Source of the DNA: Paracyclopina nana
Taxonomy: Eukaryota; Arthropoda; Copepoda; Cyclopoida; Cyclopettidae
DNA: 64,000 bases
Reading direction: 5' to 3'
NCBI GenBank assembly: GCA_019096065.1
Contig: JAGUCH010000003.1
Span: forward strand, 930,001-994,000
The notes beneath the pieces are model-generated. The model was not told the origin of the DNA and searched no databases. It worked only from the letters and a program-made list of their open reading frames with translations. This document shows positions 1 to 13,700 of this stretch, in pieces; the stretch's first letter is position 1; each line of letters opens with the position of its first letter. The position numbers and the translations under genes were made by a program.

Positions 1-2004
1 GGCCAAATTGGCCATTTTGTCAGCGCCAAGCATTTCTGTGATGTGCTGGATCATTTCAACGCTTTCTTCCCTGATTTCCTCACTGGTGATTTGCTCCACC
101 TTGGACACAATTTCTTTGGGGCTGGCTCCTTCCTCGGAAATCATTTCCACAACAATCTCAACAGCCTCTGGACTCAAGACAGCATCAGAGGATGGGAGCT
201 GGGAATCGACCATTATGGCAATGGCCTCAACTTCATCCTTGCTCAGGGTAGGCTGATCGATACTGACAATGGCTGAAATATTGTGCACGACCTCACGACT
301 GACGTCCGGGGCCTCTTTCAAAACTGTAGCCATGAGCTCGGCAGTCTCCTTGGTGATATCCTTGTCTAGCTCCTTGATCATGTCAGCCACGATGGCAACC
401 TCGAGTGAGCTGACCTCGGGGCCCAAATTGGCCATCATTTGAGCCAACATGTCTGCCCCGTGATCCGAGAGGCCGCTTTGAGGCTCAGCTTCACTCGGCT
501 CTCCGCTTGAGATGATTTGCCTCATTCTCTCTTTTTCAAGGGTGGACAAGGAATCTCCCACCTTGGATTTGGCAATAGCGGCCACCACTTCCAAGGAATT
601 GTCCGGTGGCAGAGACGTTCCCGGTTCCACCAGTGATGCAATTTCAGCAATGGTCTTGGCCTGAAATTTTTTTCCAATATATATCATTAGTTTTCACAGC
701 TACGGTCATTTTCAAGGCTAATGTCTTAATGATAACTCTCATCTTGCCATCCATATGGCAAAAACCTCAAACGCCACTGAACTTTTCTTCATTACGATTT
801 GCAATAATAGTGTATAATGCACACAGTCTTAAATTAAAGAACGCACGTTGCATAATCCCATTTTGGAAAGTTGAGGTTGCATTCTAGCTTTCTGCGGTGT
901 CGTCTCCAGCACGCAGACAATTCCAAGTAGCATCCAAATTTGTCTCGCGCATGATTCAACCTCAAATCGTTGTCGCGTAAGAATTTTGCGGTGCGATCGC
1001 CATGAGAAAGTGAATTACCTCATCTTTGTCGATGAATGGGCCCATGGCTTCGGACAGCATGGATATCACTTTGATTTGCTCCTTGTTGACTTGGGCTCCC
1101 ACTTCTTGGCTGACATCAACTATGATTTCCACTTCCTTGGGCGATAACACGGGGCCAGCCTCCCTGATCATTTCATTGACCATTTGAACAGTTTGAGGCG
1201 AGACCTGCGAGAGTATCTCAACTTCGTCTTGGGCATCATTTTCGCTCGCAGCATCAGCAATGGGTCTCCGCTGCTTCTTGCGGATGCGCTTCATAGGTGT
1301 CTTCTTGCGCTGGTTCTCCTCCAAATCTTGCCTGAAGATGGTTTTTTGCACCAAGGATTTCTTGGGCGGAGGATCGGTAGCTGGTAATTGCAAGTTTTGC
1401 TTGTTCCTCACCCGATTGAAATTCCTGGTTGGCTCGTACTTTTCACCTGGAGCAAACACAAAAGGCATCAATCATACAATAATCTTATTGTCTTCAATAA
1501 CTTGGCATGGGGAGGAGTGGTAAAATTACACCTTTTGATTTTGCGCCAAATTAGTTGGACACAATGAAAAAAGCAAATATTTGTACTGCACTGCGCAAGA
1601 TAATAATATCAGGTAATAAATAGCATCTGGAAATCTTTTGAAATGGCAGCCTGACACAATGGGACAATCATGTCACGCGCAATTACGCGAGCAAAATATT
1701 GAGTCTTGAGTCCATTTCTCACATTTTCAACTTTCTTACCCTCTATTGGAGTGGGACATCCTTCCGGCTCGGGACAAGCAAACACCAGAGTCTCCAATGG
1801 AGCTGACTCGGGAGCTTCTGTCGTGGTTCCCTCCGTGGGCTGCCTTTGCCTCTTGAGCCTGTTGGGACCCAATTTCCGTGATCTCTTTCTGGCCAATAAA
1901 GCACTGGCAGTGGGCCCGGATTCGTCACTCCGCCTCATGAGTTGGTTGAGCAGTGAGGTTGAGGAGGCCAAACTTTCAGAGAGGAGATCAATTGGAGGGG
2001 ACAT
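1..2004 (-). CDS. Unrecognised acidic, helix-rich protein (partial, 3 exons seen)
   Basis: Three exons read right to left: 2004-1740, 1446-1019 and 660-1, joined by GT-AG introns with matching phase. The third exon is open to the window edge, so the C-terminus is missing. The first exon encodes a basic stretch rich in Arg/Lys (nuclear-localisation-like) followed by Thr/Pro/Glu. The second has another basic patch. From there on the protein is a run of amphipathic helices with recurring short phrases of the kind SPEAVEIVVEMI or SPKEVEIIVDV, spaced about 35-45 residues apart. This looks like a degenerate helical repeat. No catalytic motif or known domain is recognised. The ATG at 2004 follows a possible splice acceptor, so an upstream exon may exist and the true start is uncertain. 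Confidence 0.6.
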
Positions 2005-4747
2005 GAGGCCTCTGCAATCAAACGGCCATAAACTGATAATTTATGCATGGCAAAATTCAACGTTCAACCTTCTGCTGAAGCACTCTGATTTCTCTACTTT
2101 GCAATCATTTCAGCCAGAAATGCCAATAATGATTCTAGTGAGTAATTGTGGTTAGTTTTAATTTCTTCACTTTAGGCAATGAGAGCACTTTTTTCACGTT
2201 TCGTAGCATTAGAAAAAGGATTAATTACCTTGATGTTCCATCTTCTCCGAGAGAATTGTGTATTGCAACTAGAATGAGGAGTAACTTGAGTTGTGTTCTT
2301 GCATTGGTAGCATAATTCCTAACATGATTTCTTTTCTTTCTCATAATGAAAGTAGTAGTGAACAGATGGCGAGATCTGCGTCAACTGGCTGAATTTAGTG
2401 ACGAAACAGGCACTACCACATTCAAAAAAATTTCGTGTGTATTAGCTTCGACGCGTAGAACGAAAATTCCATTCGCACATTGCACTCGCGCGATCAAATT
2501 CAATGAGATCGCGCTCGCTAAAAAAAGCCTCATTATAACTTACGGGTAAGATGGTAGCTTTTATAGCCACTAAAACGTGCTACGATGCGGTCTTTAAAAG
2601 TTAATATGCATTATTCAGCACTATAAATAAAGCCCACAGAATTTTGCAGCTAACCGAAAAATTGCTACACTTTCCCATGATTTTATAGGCTCACCTTTAA
2701 GGGGCAATTAAAAGATATCCTGCTGCATTAACTTTCTTCCTTAGTGAAAATCGGCTGTAACCCAATGTAGATCATAAATCTTCATGGGGGAACTTTTCAT
2801 TGCTAAATGAATTTGAAAGTTGGGCATCTTTCACAAGTTGCAATAACATTAGTGAGAAATTCCGCGAAACGCCGAGTTTTACCTTAGCAAACGATCGTTT
2901 GGCGGAATATTTTCTTTCTACACGGCGACTCCTTTATGTATGGCGTAACTTGAGCTCTACTGAAAATAATTAATTGTAAACAGTAATTACAGACAGGTAA
3001 AAACTATGATTTTTTCTATTTCAAGCTAACGAAATTACATGGGCTAACACCATATGTTGAGAGGCTCGTAGCAGATACTATTTTTTTGTCATAACAATAT
3101 TTCCAAGAGGCCTAAAAGGGAGCCTTTGAGCCAGGTGTTAAAAATCCACGAATGGCAAAAATCATGAAGGAAAAACACTTCATGAAGTAGCTCACGGTGA
3201 GGCCTATGCTTGAAAATTAGGCAACTGATTCAATATTTCATGCTACCAAGAAACTTTGATTTTCAGCTGCTCAAAGGAATTGAAGTTTTATGAGCTGTGT
3301 AATCCCACGTGCATGCATAAATGGAATTTAAGGATTGGTAATATCCTGAGGAACGGTAATTCTGCATTTATTTTCAGACCACCAATTGTGAAGGCTAATG
3401 GCGATTTTTCATGTAATAAATCATTCGTTCGAGTCAAAAAGGAGGACACATCTTTAAAAGTAGATAAATAAGTGAAGCCCTTTTTAAAATGCAATTTGAT
3501 CGTACAGACATTCGATGCAGCCGCAAAACATTAGAATGTGCATGACGTTTTAAAGAAGCGATGCAAGCTTGGTGGTCAACTGTATATCGAAACATGTACT
3601 GCAATAAAGACTAAAACCGCTAACAGAGTATAATAGGCATGATTGAGAAATTTGACCAACTATTTTCCTAAACAGATTATTATGAAAAAGTCCTCTAAAT
3701 GACAGAGGAAAAAGTACGTTCATTCAAGCAAAATGTTGAGAGGGGATCAAGAGGAGAAGAAGAATTGAGCAATGGTGAACTTTCGCAGCCTTGGGCAGCA
3801 ACTACTCAAACTTGAGGAAAACTGTCAATTTGGTAAAAGTGGCCCCTTTAAAACTTCCACCATGACAGATGGCTCAGCTCGTAAATAGCGTTACGAGATC
3901 AAGTTCGCCTTTTATCGATGGCTTTGACAAACGTTACGGATAGTTTTTCTATAGTGCGACTCATCGTGAGTCCGAACTGCTATAATTCCGCCGGAGTACA
4001 TCTGCGAGAAAGATTCCGCAATTCGGGTTGCTGGGACAGAGGTTAACCTAACATAGTTAAAAGATTACATAATGATCGCCAAAAAACTCATTTCTTAAGT
4101 AACTAATCACAAAATCACTGAATAATTTTCCAAAGAGTACAAACCTACCTGAAGAAATATGGCGTTTTTAATTTTGATTACTTTTTTAAGCTAATTTCAT
4201 CTAGCATGATTGAAGAATTAGTGAAAATGGCAATTTTCTATTTTGGTGCATTCCTTAAGGCTTTTAAACAACATTAAGTACATAAGTTACCTTGTTGCTA
4301 CTCAAGATATGTCAAAAATGGCTGTAAAACAGTACTTTTAATTGCCATGATTGAAAAGGTAATTTCATCTTGAAAATGGCAATTTTCAAGTTCAGCTTTC
4401 TGCGACAAAGCCGCAAGATTGAACCAGCACACTTAGTGAAATATCCCCTAAAGTGGGATATGTACCATATGTAGGATTGCTCGTGGTGGTGGTCTAGGCC
4501 GGCGACAGATGCTACCAGAGCAGCCTGATTTACTCCTAGCCTAGCAAAAGTGCTAGAATGTCATGCAGTAACCTCATCAGTAATTTGGCCGGGGAAATTT
4601 GCATTATTGCCAATACTTGTAGTAATGACTCATTGTGATGCGTTTTCTATTGTTAGCCAGGTATGATTGCTACTGCTGCACCACTTGTCACTCGCTTTAA
4701 AGTCATACCTGCTTTTGCCTCCTCAGTATTCAATCTCCTCCAGAATT
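2005..4747. other. Intergenic, nothing recognised
   Basis: About 2.7 kb of AT-rich sequence between the divergent acidic-protein gene and the TRAF6-like gene. The short open frames here lack codon structure, domains or convincing splice sites. It presumably contains both promoters, but no specific element can be pointed to. Confidence 0.5.
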
Positions 4748-7700
4748 ATGGAGCATTTGGCGAGGGGTGGCTTTGATTTCGAGTTTGTCAACGGTCTGGA
4801 TTCAAGGCTGGAGTGCTCAATTTGCTTGCTGTGCCTCAGAAATCCGCATCAAACGTCATGTGGGCATCGCTTTTGCTACTCCTGCATTCTCACTTGGCTC
4901 AATGAGGGCAAAACTTGTCCACATGACAACTGCAGCCTAGGAGAAGGTAGAGAAAAAAAGTGACATAACTCTAAATTAATTAAGCCAAAGGTTTCGCAAG
5001 ACATAATCCGTTTGGAAGACAATGTTTGGCCTCGTTTGTAATATTAGACGCGGTTAGGTAGATGATCCATTCCAGCAGTGCAAAAACCAGCACCCTTTTT
5101 TCCTTTGAAGCAAATGTTATATAAAATATAAAATTTTCAAGTTCAAACGACACGAATAATCACAATCTTTACCCTTGACTGAATCATCTTAGAAGTATGA
5201 TTCAAGTGTCGAGACTACGAATCGGAGATCATTTCGACGTTTTATCACTATTGAGCAACTCTTTTCCGTAGTACCTCAAATTTTCAGTCGACTGAGCCTT
5301 TGCAGCTGATTTTAATTTAGTTTGTGTTGAAAAACTTGTGTCAGAGTTACTCGAAAGTATGTTCGATGATTTGAATTATCGGAAAAAGGCGTTTTTCATG
5401 CATCTTTGGCGTAAAACAGATGTGTACTCAAAAATACAACTCTGGCTGTTAAATTAATTTTTTTCGCGAAATGAGCATAGTTAGTGATGGAACGAGCCGG
5501 AAATTTTCAGCTTGATCAAGCTTCAAGCTTTTAGAAATGTGTTCGAGCGATCCCAAGCTTTTGAAAATTATTATCAAGCTTTTTCAAGCTCGAAATTTCA
5601 CATTTCAAGCTTTTTTCAAGCTGTCCACTTTTCTAGTATTATAACATAAAAAATGGCGATTAGGCGCCTGATTTGGCAAAATTACCCAAAAAGAGCAAAT
5701 AAAGACAGAAATAGCTTTAACTTTGATTAAGTACTTCATTCCCTCGAGTATGTGCTAATTTTAAAATTTGCCCTTTTTTGTTTTGATAAAAAATGGATAA
5801 AGTTTTGAAATTTTTTGGTGTCAAGCTTTTTCAAGCTTTGCATTTTTGGGTTCAAGCTTTTTCAAGCTTTTCAAAATTTGGTTCGAGCGATCCCAAGCTT
5901 TTTGCTTATGTAGCTCAAGCTGGGTTTTAGCTTCAAGCTTTCAAGCCAAGCTGAAACTCGTTCCATCACTAAGCATAGTGAAGTAAAGCAATTTGAAGCG
6001 ATATCACATTTTCATTCATAGAATTACGGTATGTGCACCTTCTCAAATTCTTTACCACTTGCTAGTTTTCGTGTAATTTAATTATGAGCTCTGACCGTGC
6101 TCTTTGCTGAATGTATCATATCAAACCAAGAAGTAACTTTTACAGTTTTGTTTTATGTGGTTGTCATCCGAAGGTTCTTGAGCGCCATATTTTTAGGTGA
6201 TATTTTCCCTGATGGTCTGGCTGCGCGTGAAATCAACCAGTTGGTGGTTTTTTGTCCCAAAGGCTGCAAGGCTGAGGTGCAGCTGTGCAAAGTGGAGCAG
6301 CATCTGCTCACATCTTGTGAGAAATCGATCGAAACGCGACAAGACACGTCAAACTTGGGCTACACTTGCCAGGAATGTGGGGAACTCTTGTCTCCTGAAT
6401 TCTACCAAAAGCTGGGTCAGCATGAGATCTACTGCCCTAACAAAAAGGTGGCTTGTCCCTTTTTCAATGCTGGCTGCAGTGATCTCATCAGAAGAGCAGA
6501 CATTTCGCATCACTTAGAGCAAAATGTAGTGAATTTGGCTTCAAAGTATTCTATTATGCTCTACAATTGCCCTTTTTTAGGTCCTTGTCCACTTGCAATT
6601 GCTGAATGAAAAGCTTGTCAAGTTGCAACAGTCCACTGCAACAAATAGCTATGATGATCCAGAAGCAACTCAACCTCAAGCTAGCACAAGTAGAAGTAGA
6701 TGTGGCTCAGTGTCTAGCAATGTTGGGTCAGCAAGGCCAACCAGTGCTGCCCTTAGTCGAGAGGATCAATTGAGACTATCTGGCTCAAATGGACATCAAG
6801 TCCAAAAGTTGATCAAGGATCTGTTCCACAGGTAGACTACATCCCTTAAACCAGAGCAGTTACTAAATTGAGTACATTATCAAATTAGGGTCTGTATAAA
6901 CATAGATGCGTTAGATGACTTAGATGAGCATCTTTGTCATCTATATTTGTACCGCTTACTGCCGCTTACAAGATGTACAAATATAGATGATTGGCCGCGA
7001 CTGCATAGGCAGGGATCAAATGCAAGCAAAACTTAGATTTATTTTCACAAAAAATATAGATTACGCCGTGTGAACTTGTGTTTGGTGTGTTCACCGTGTT
7101 CGGTGTGTTCATTGTGTTCGCCGTGTTCGCTGTGTTCGCTGTGTTCAGCGTGTTCGCCGTGTTCGCTGTGTTCGGTGTGTTCGCCCGTGTTCGGTGTGTT
7201 CGCCCGTGTTCGGTGTGTTCGCCCGTGTTCAGTGTGTTCGCCCGTGTTCGGTGTGTTCGCCCGTGTTCGGTGTGTTCGCCCGTGTTCGGTGTGTTCGCCC
7301 GTGTTCGGTGTGTTCGCCCGTGTTCGGTGTGTTCGCCCGTGTTTGGTGTGTTCACCGTGTTCGGTGTGTTCATTGTGTTCGCTGTGTTCGCTGTGTTCAG
7401 CGTGTTCGCCGTGTTCGCCCGTGTTCGGTGTGTTCGCTCGTGTTTGGTGTGTTCGCCCGTGTTCGGTGTGTTCGCCCGTGTTCGGTGTGTTCGCCCGGGT
7501 TCGGTGTGTTCGCCCGTGTTCGGTGTGTTCGCCCGTGTTCGGTGTGTTCGCCCGTGTTCGGTGTGTTCGCCCGTTTTCCGTGTGTTCGCCCGTGTCCGGT
7601 GTGTTCGCCCGTCTTCGGTGTGTTCGCAGTGTGCGCTGTGTTCACCGTGTTCGGTGTGTTCGCCCGTGTTCGGTGTGTTCGCCCGTGTTCGGTGTGTTCG

Positions 7701-10700
7701 CCCGTGTTCGGTGTGTTCGCCCGTGTTCGCTGTGTTCGCCGTGTTCGCCCGTGTTCGGCCGTGTTCGCTGCGTTCGACCATTTTCGCTGCTTGTTTCAGT
7801 TCTTATTTTGCACTAGGAGACCAGTCTTGTCAAAACTAGATGAAAAAAAGGCCAAGGTTTGGCCTTTGTCAAAAAATGCAATTTTGCTTATGCAATTATT
7901 CACGTTACGCGAGTTTCGCTTCTAGTTTAAAAAAATGTCAAAAAATATGCTAGTTGCAGTTCTTATTTTGCACTAGGAGACCAGTCTTGTCAAAACTAGA
8001 TGAAAAAAAGGCCAAAGTTTGGTCTTTGTCAAAAATGCAATTTTTCTCTTGCAATTATTCACGTTACGCGAGTTTCGCTTCTAGTTTAAAAAAATGTCCA
8101 AAAATATGCTATTTGCACTTCTTATTTTTCTCTAGGAGACCAGTCTTGTCAAAACTAGATGTAATAAAGGCCAAGGTTTGGCCTTTGTCAAAAAATGCAA
8201 TTTTGCTCTTGAAATTATTCACGTTACGCGAGTTTCGCTTCTAGTTTAAAAAAATGTCAAAAAATATGCTAGTTGCAGTTCTTATTTTGCACTAGGAGAC
8301 CAGTCTTGTCAAAACTAGATGAAAAAAAGGCCAAAGTTTGGCCTTTGTCAAAAAATGCAATTTTGCTCTTACAATTATTCACGTTACGCGATTTTTGCTT
8401 CTAGTTTAAAAGGGCTCAGCAGCAGTAAACTTTGATGATCAATATCTCAGCAACGGAGCGTCTTTGAATGGATCTATTTGGTGTTCTGAAGTCTGTGCTC
8501 CTCTACAACTATGTACTTCAAAGTCCGCTTGTTCTGTACTGCTGAGCGCTCAGTGCTATCTCAGCTTGTATTTCTCCAATTTTAAAACTGTTTACATCTA
8601 TGGAATCTAGAGACTCAGCTGATCATTTGGATTCCATAAATGTAAACAGTTTTAAAATCAGAGAAATACAAGCTGAGATAGCGCTAGTAGTTTGCATTTC
8701 TAGCAATTCTGGCGTTTTGAGTTGCTTAATAGACCTTGAAGGGCTCATAGTAGTAAACCCCGATGAAACATCTGGTAACGCTGCAACCTCACATAATTGA
8801 GGTGATTTGTGTCCCATTGAAGTCTTTTATGATACATTGCTCTCTGTCATAGCAGTGGGAAAGCAAATGGATGAGACACAATGAAAGTGAAACCACCATC
8901 ACTAATACAGAAATAATTCTGATTTTGGCTCTTTTGATTAACATGTTGATGATTTGAAAGTGTACAATTTTCACACCTGGTACCTCCCTGATTTGACCAA
9001 CTCAATGAAAAGTCATATAGTACAATTTTCTTAGCCTGATTTTTCAAAAATATTTGACACCAAGTGCGTTCTTGGCATGATGTCAATTCATAAGTCAAGA
9101 AAACTTTCCTGGAAAATCACAATACTCTCATTTCATTGAAGAGGAATTCTTGAGGAAAATTCAAGAAGACTTTTCTATGACTGACAAATTCAACATAGCT
9201 AGTTCATTTTTATTGGTTGGCTTGAGCTCAACTTGGAAATACATTTCTACAGCATTGGTTGTCAAAGAGCTGAGAAGACTTTTCTCTTCTGCTTGCATGC
9301 AACCAGAACTATCATATTTTTTATCTTCAGGATATCATGTAGGGTAATTCCAGATATTGTTGTTCTTCTCCCAACTGTTCTAGATATAGTGCTAGCATCA
9401 CTGCAAAATAATATGACACCAATCACCCTATTTTACACGCGCATTTCATGTGCTCGATGTGATAGCAGCCATCAGCAACATTTCTGATCTGTTGATCATT
9501 ATAACAAGTGCTAGGATAGCATCATGACCTCCAAATTAAGAAGCCCAGGTTAACTCTTCGTGACCTCAGCACCAGAGGGCCCAGATGTCTCCAATGCTTT
9601 CGCCTCAAAGTCATCAACACTCATCTCCAACCTGTTGAGAGATTTATGGAAATTGAAGAAATACTGGACAGTGATTGGTTCATAAGAAGAATTGAATGGC
9701 TGACAAATCCAAAGACAGCTCATTCTAGATTTGACAATTGGACTATCTGAGAAGAGTCACTAATTTCCTTCAGAGTGAATGTTAGCTTTGGTTCATTCAG
9801 AACAGACGTTGAGTGGCTGATTGAAGATGAATTCTTGTGGAAAATGAATATTGAAGAAGTCTTCTGTATGACTGACAAATTCACCATAGCTAATTCATTT
9901 ATACTACCAGAGCTATACATAGGCTGGCTTAAACACAACTTGAAAGTCCCTACAATAGTTGCAACAAGCATCTACTTGAGACACAACTCAAAATTGAAGA
10001 AAATGGTGTAATGGCTGGAAACTTCAAATTTTGCCACAAAGCTCTGAAAGTTATTATCCACAATGGCTGTGTATGTTGCCTTGAATAAAATGAAAATAAT
10101 GTCTGCAAGGCTGAGTTGCTCAAAATGACATACCAAGGAAAAATTACTCGCGGGAGATAATTTCTTATAGGATCATAGATTAAAAGCTGACTTTCAGAGC
10201 TCTGAATTCTGCAAAATCACACAGTCAATTCCATGAATAATTAATAAAATGGGGCCAAATTACATTCTGAACCCATAATAGCAAAATTGCACATGACATA
10301 CACAATGTAATTAGAGACCATATATCAAGGAGACTGTCAAAACAATCATCAACACCTGTTGACCAGTGTTTGTGCATCTGTGTTGAAGTAATTCACTAAT
10401 CAGCTCAAGATGACAAATTGGCTCCAAAATTGACCGCGTAAATTTTCCCTCCCAAAAGGAGAAAGTTTAATTGCAACATAATAGTTTTTGGCAACAAAAT
10501 AAGAATGCTGTCCATTGATCTTCACCTATAAAAAACTTGCATACTATTTTGCGCTCTTACTTTATCATCTCAACTCAAGGAGAAAGTTACCCCCACAAAT
10601 CTAACAACAAATTTCTAAAATCATCAACCATACAGGTAGACCATATTTCAATTTGTTTTTTCTTCATTGCTCAAGAACTTCCCAAGGTACCATAGTCTGC

Positions 10701-13700
10701 AAGTTTAATTAACGTTAGGTGAAAATTGCAGAGAATTTCAACTTTGATTTGGTGAAGTTGCATAAGCTTTTGCATTAGGGACTTTATATTTTGCATAATA
10801 TTTTTTGTTCTCGAGATATAAGCTTGCAAAGTTTGACAAGTTCATTTTTGGCAAAGAGCTCCACTACAATCAACTTTGAGTTTGAAATAATGGCGGGAAA
10901 AATCCAACTTGGAAAAAGCTCCTCCCCCTTTTAGAAGTGAGAAGCCAGCTCAAATATAAATATATAAAATTACTCTACTTTGAATTTGAATAACACAAGA
11001 ACGTTTTGCATTAGGGACTTGAAATTTTGCATCCAAATAGATTTTTGCATAAGCTTTCTAGAAATGTAAATTGCAAAAATGTAGGATTTTTCGTTCTCGA
11101 GATATAAGCTTGCAAAGTTTGACAAGTTCATTTTTGGCAAAGAGCTCCACTACAATCAACTTTGCATTTGAAAAAATGGCGGGAAAAAATCCGACTCTAA
11201 GCTCCTCCCCCTTTTTGGAGCGGGAAGCCAGCTCAAATATCAATGTCCAAAATTACTCAACTTTTGAATTTGAATAACTCGAAAACATTTCGCATTAGAA
11301 ACTTGAAATTTTGCATCCAAATAGATGTTTACATGAGCTTTCTAGAAATGTAAATTGCAGAAATGAAGGATTTTTCGTTCCCAAGATATAAGCTTGTAAA
11401 GTTTGACAATTTCATTTTCAGCAAAAGCACCACTGAATCAACTTTGCATTTTCAAAAAATGGCGGGAAAAAATCCAACTCTAAGCTCCTCCCATTTTTCA
11501 GAGCTCAAAGTGAGCTCAAATATCAATGTCCAAAATTACTCAACTTTTTTAATTTGAATAACTCAAAAACTTTCCGCATTAGAAAGTTGAAATTGTGCAT
11601 CCAAATAGATGTTTACATGAGCTTTTTAGAAATGTAAATTGCAAAAATGTAGGATTTTTCGTTCCCGAGATATAAGCTTGTAAAGATTGACAAGTTCATT
11701 TTCGGCATAAGCTCCACTGAATCAACTTTGCATTTTCAAAAAATGGCGGGAAAAAATCCAACTCCAAGCTCCTCCCCCTTTTTGGAGCGGGAAGCCAGCT
11801 CAAATATGAATGTCTAAAATAACTCAACTTTGAATTTGAATAACTCAAGAATGTTTTGCATTAGGGACTTGAAATTTTGCATCCAAATAGTTTTTTGCAT
11901 GAACTTTCCAGAAATGTAAACTGCAAAAATGTAGGCATTTTCGTTCCCGAGATATAAGCTTGCAAAGTTTGACAAGTTCATTTTTGGCAAAGAGCTCCAC
12001 TTCAATCAACTTTGAGTTTGAAATAATGGCGGGAAAAATCCAACTTGGAAAAAGCTCCTCCCCCCCTTTTTTGGAGCGGGAAGCCAGCTCAAATATAAAT
12101 ATCTAAAATAACTCAACTTTGAATTTGAATAACTCAAGAATGTTTTGCATTAGGGACTTGAAATTTTGCATCCAAATAGTTTTTTGCATGAACTTTCCAG
12201 AAATGTAAACTCCAAAAATGTAGGATTTTTTGTTCCCGAGATATAAGCTAGCAAAGTTTGACCAGTTCATTTTTGGCGAAGAGCTCCACTACAATCAACT
12301 TTGAGTTTGAAATAATGGCGGGAAAAATCCAACTTGGAAAAAGCTCCTCCCCCCCTTTTTTGGAGCGGGAAGCCAGCTCAAATTTGAATGTCTAAAATTA
12401 CTCAACTTTGAATTTGAATAACCCAAGAATGTTTTGCATTAGGGACTTGAAATTTTGCATCCAAATAGATTTTTGCATGAACTTTCCAGAAATGTAAACT
12501 GCAAAAATGTAGGATTTTTCGTTCCAGAGATATAAGCTTGCAAAATTTGACAAGTTCATTTTTTGGCAAAGAGCTCCACTACAATCAACTTTGCATTTGA
12601 AAAAATGGCGGGAAAAATCCAACTCAGAAAAAGCTCCCCCCCCCCCCCCCCCCCCCTTTTTTGGAGCAGGAAGCCAGCTCAAATATGAATGACCAAAATT
12701 ACTCAACTTTGAATTTGAATAACTCAAGATTGTTTCCCATTAGGGACTTGAAATTTTGCATCCAAATAGTTTTTTGCATGAACTTTCCAGAAATGTAAAC
12801 TCCAAAAATGTAGGATTTTTCGTTCCCGAGATATAAGCTAGCAAAGTTTGACAAGTTCATTTTTGGCAAAGAGCTCCACTTCAATCAACTTTGAGTTTGA
12901 AATAATGGCGGGAAAAATCCAACTCAGAAAAAGCTCCTCCCCCCCCCCCCCCCTTTTTTGGAGAACGAAGCCAGCTCAAATATGAATGTCTAAAATTACT
13001 CTACTTTGAATTTGAATAACTCAAGAATGTTTTGCATTAGGAACTTGAAATTTCGCATCCAAATAGATTTTTGCATGAGCTTTCTATAAATGTAAATTGC
13101 GAAAATGTAGGACTTTTCATTTTTCAAAATACAGCTCCACCCACATTTTGTAGTGTGAAACTCGCTCAAATATGAATGCCGAAAAATACTCAACTTTGAA
13201 TTTGAAAAGCAGAAGAATATCCATATAGTCATTTTCATGAGCTTTCCAAAAATATCAATTTTAACAATGCGACATTTTTCGTTCCCAAGAGACATCTTGT
13301 CAAGTTTGACAAATTCATTTTTATCAAAAAATTCCACTAAAATTACAACAGAAAAAATGACAGGAATATCAAATTTCAATTTTTGGGAAAAAATAGCTTC
13401 ACCCACATTTTTGGAGTGTGAAACTCGTTCAAATTGAAATACTCAACTTTGAATTTTACTAGTAGAAGAATGCTTTGCATCAGATTCTTGAAATTTTTCA
13501 TCCATATAGACATTTTCATAAGCTTTCCAAAAATATCAATTTCAACAATGTGGCATTATTTGTTCCCAAGTTATAAGCTTGCCAAGTTTGACAAGTTCAT
13601 TTTTTTCAAAAAAACCTCCACTATATAGCAACAAGAAAAATGACAGGAATATCAAATTTCAATTTTGCAAGAAAATAGCTTCACCCACATTTTTGGATTG

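Noticed and set aside
7075-7775. A CRISPR array
   Set aside because: There are no unique spacers between repeats; it is a eukaryotic [13 protein letters not shown] of short head-to-tail units.
6966-7839. Long open frames of 240-270 codons on both strands
   Set aside because: They are by-products of a [13 protein letters not shown] whose unit has no stop codon; products are simple repeats such as [15 protein letters not shown]. The same applies to 29511-30407.
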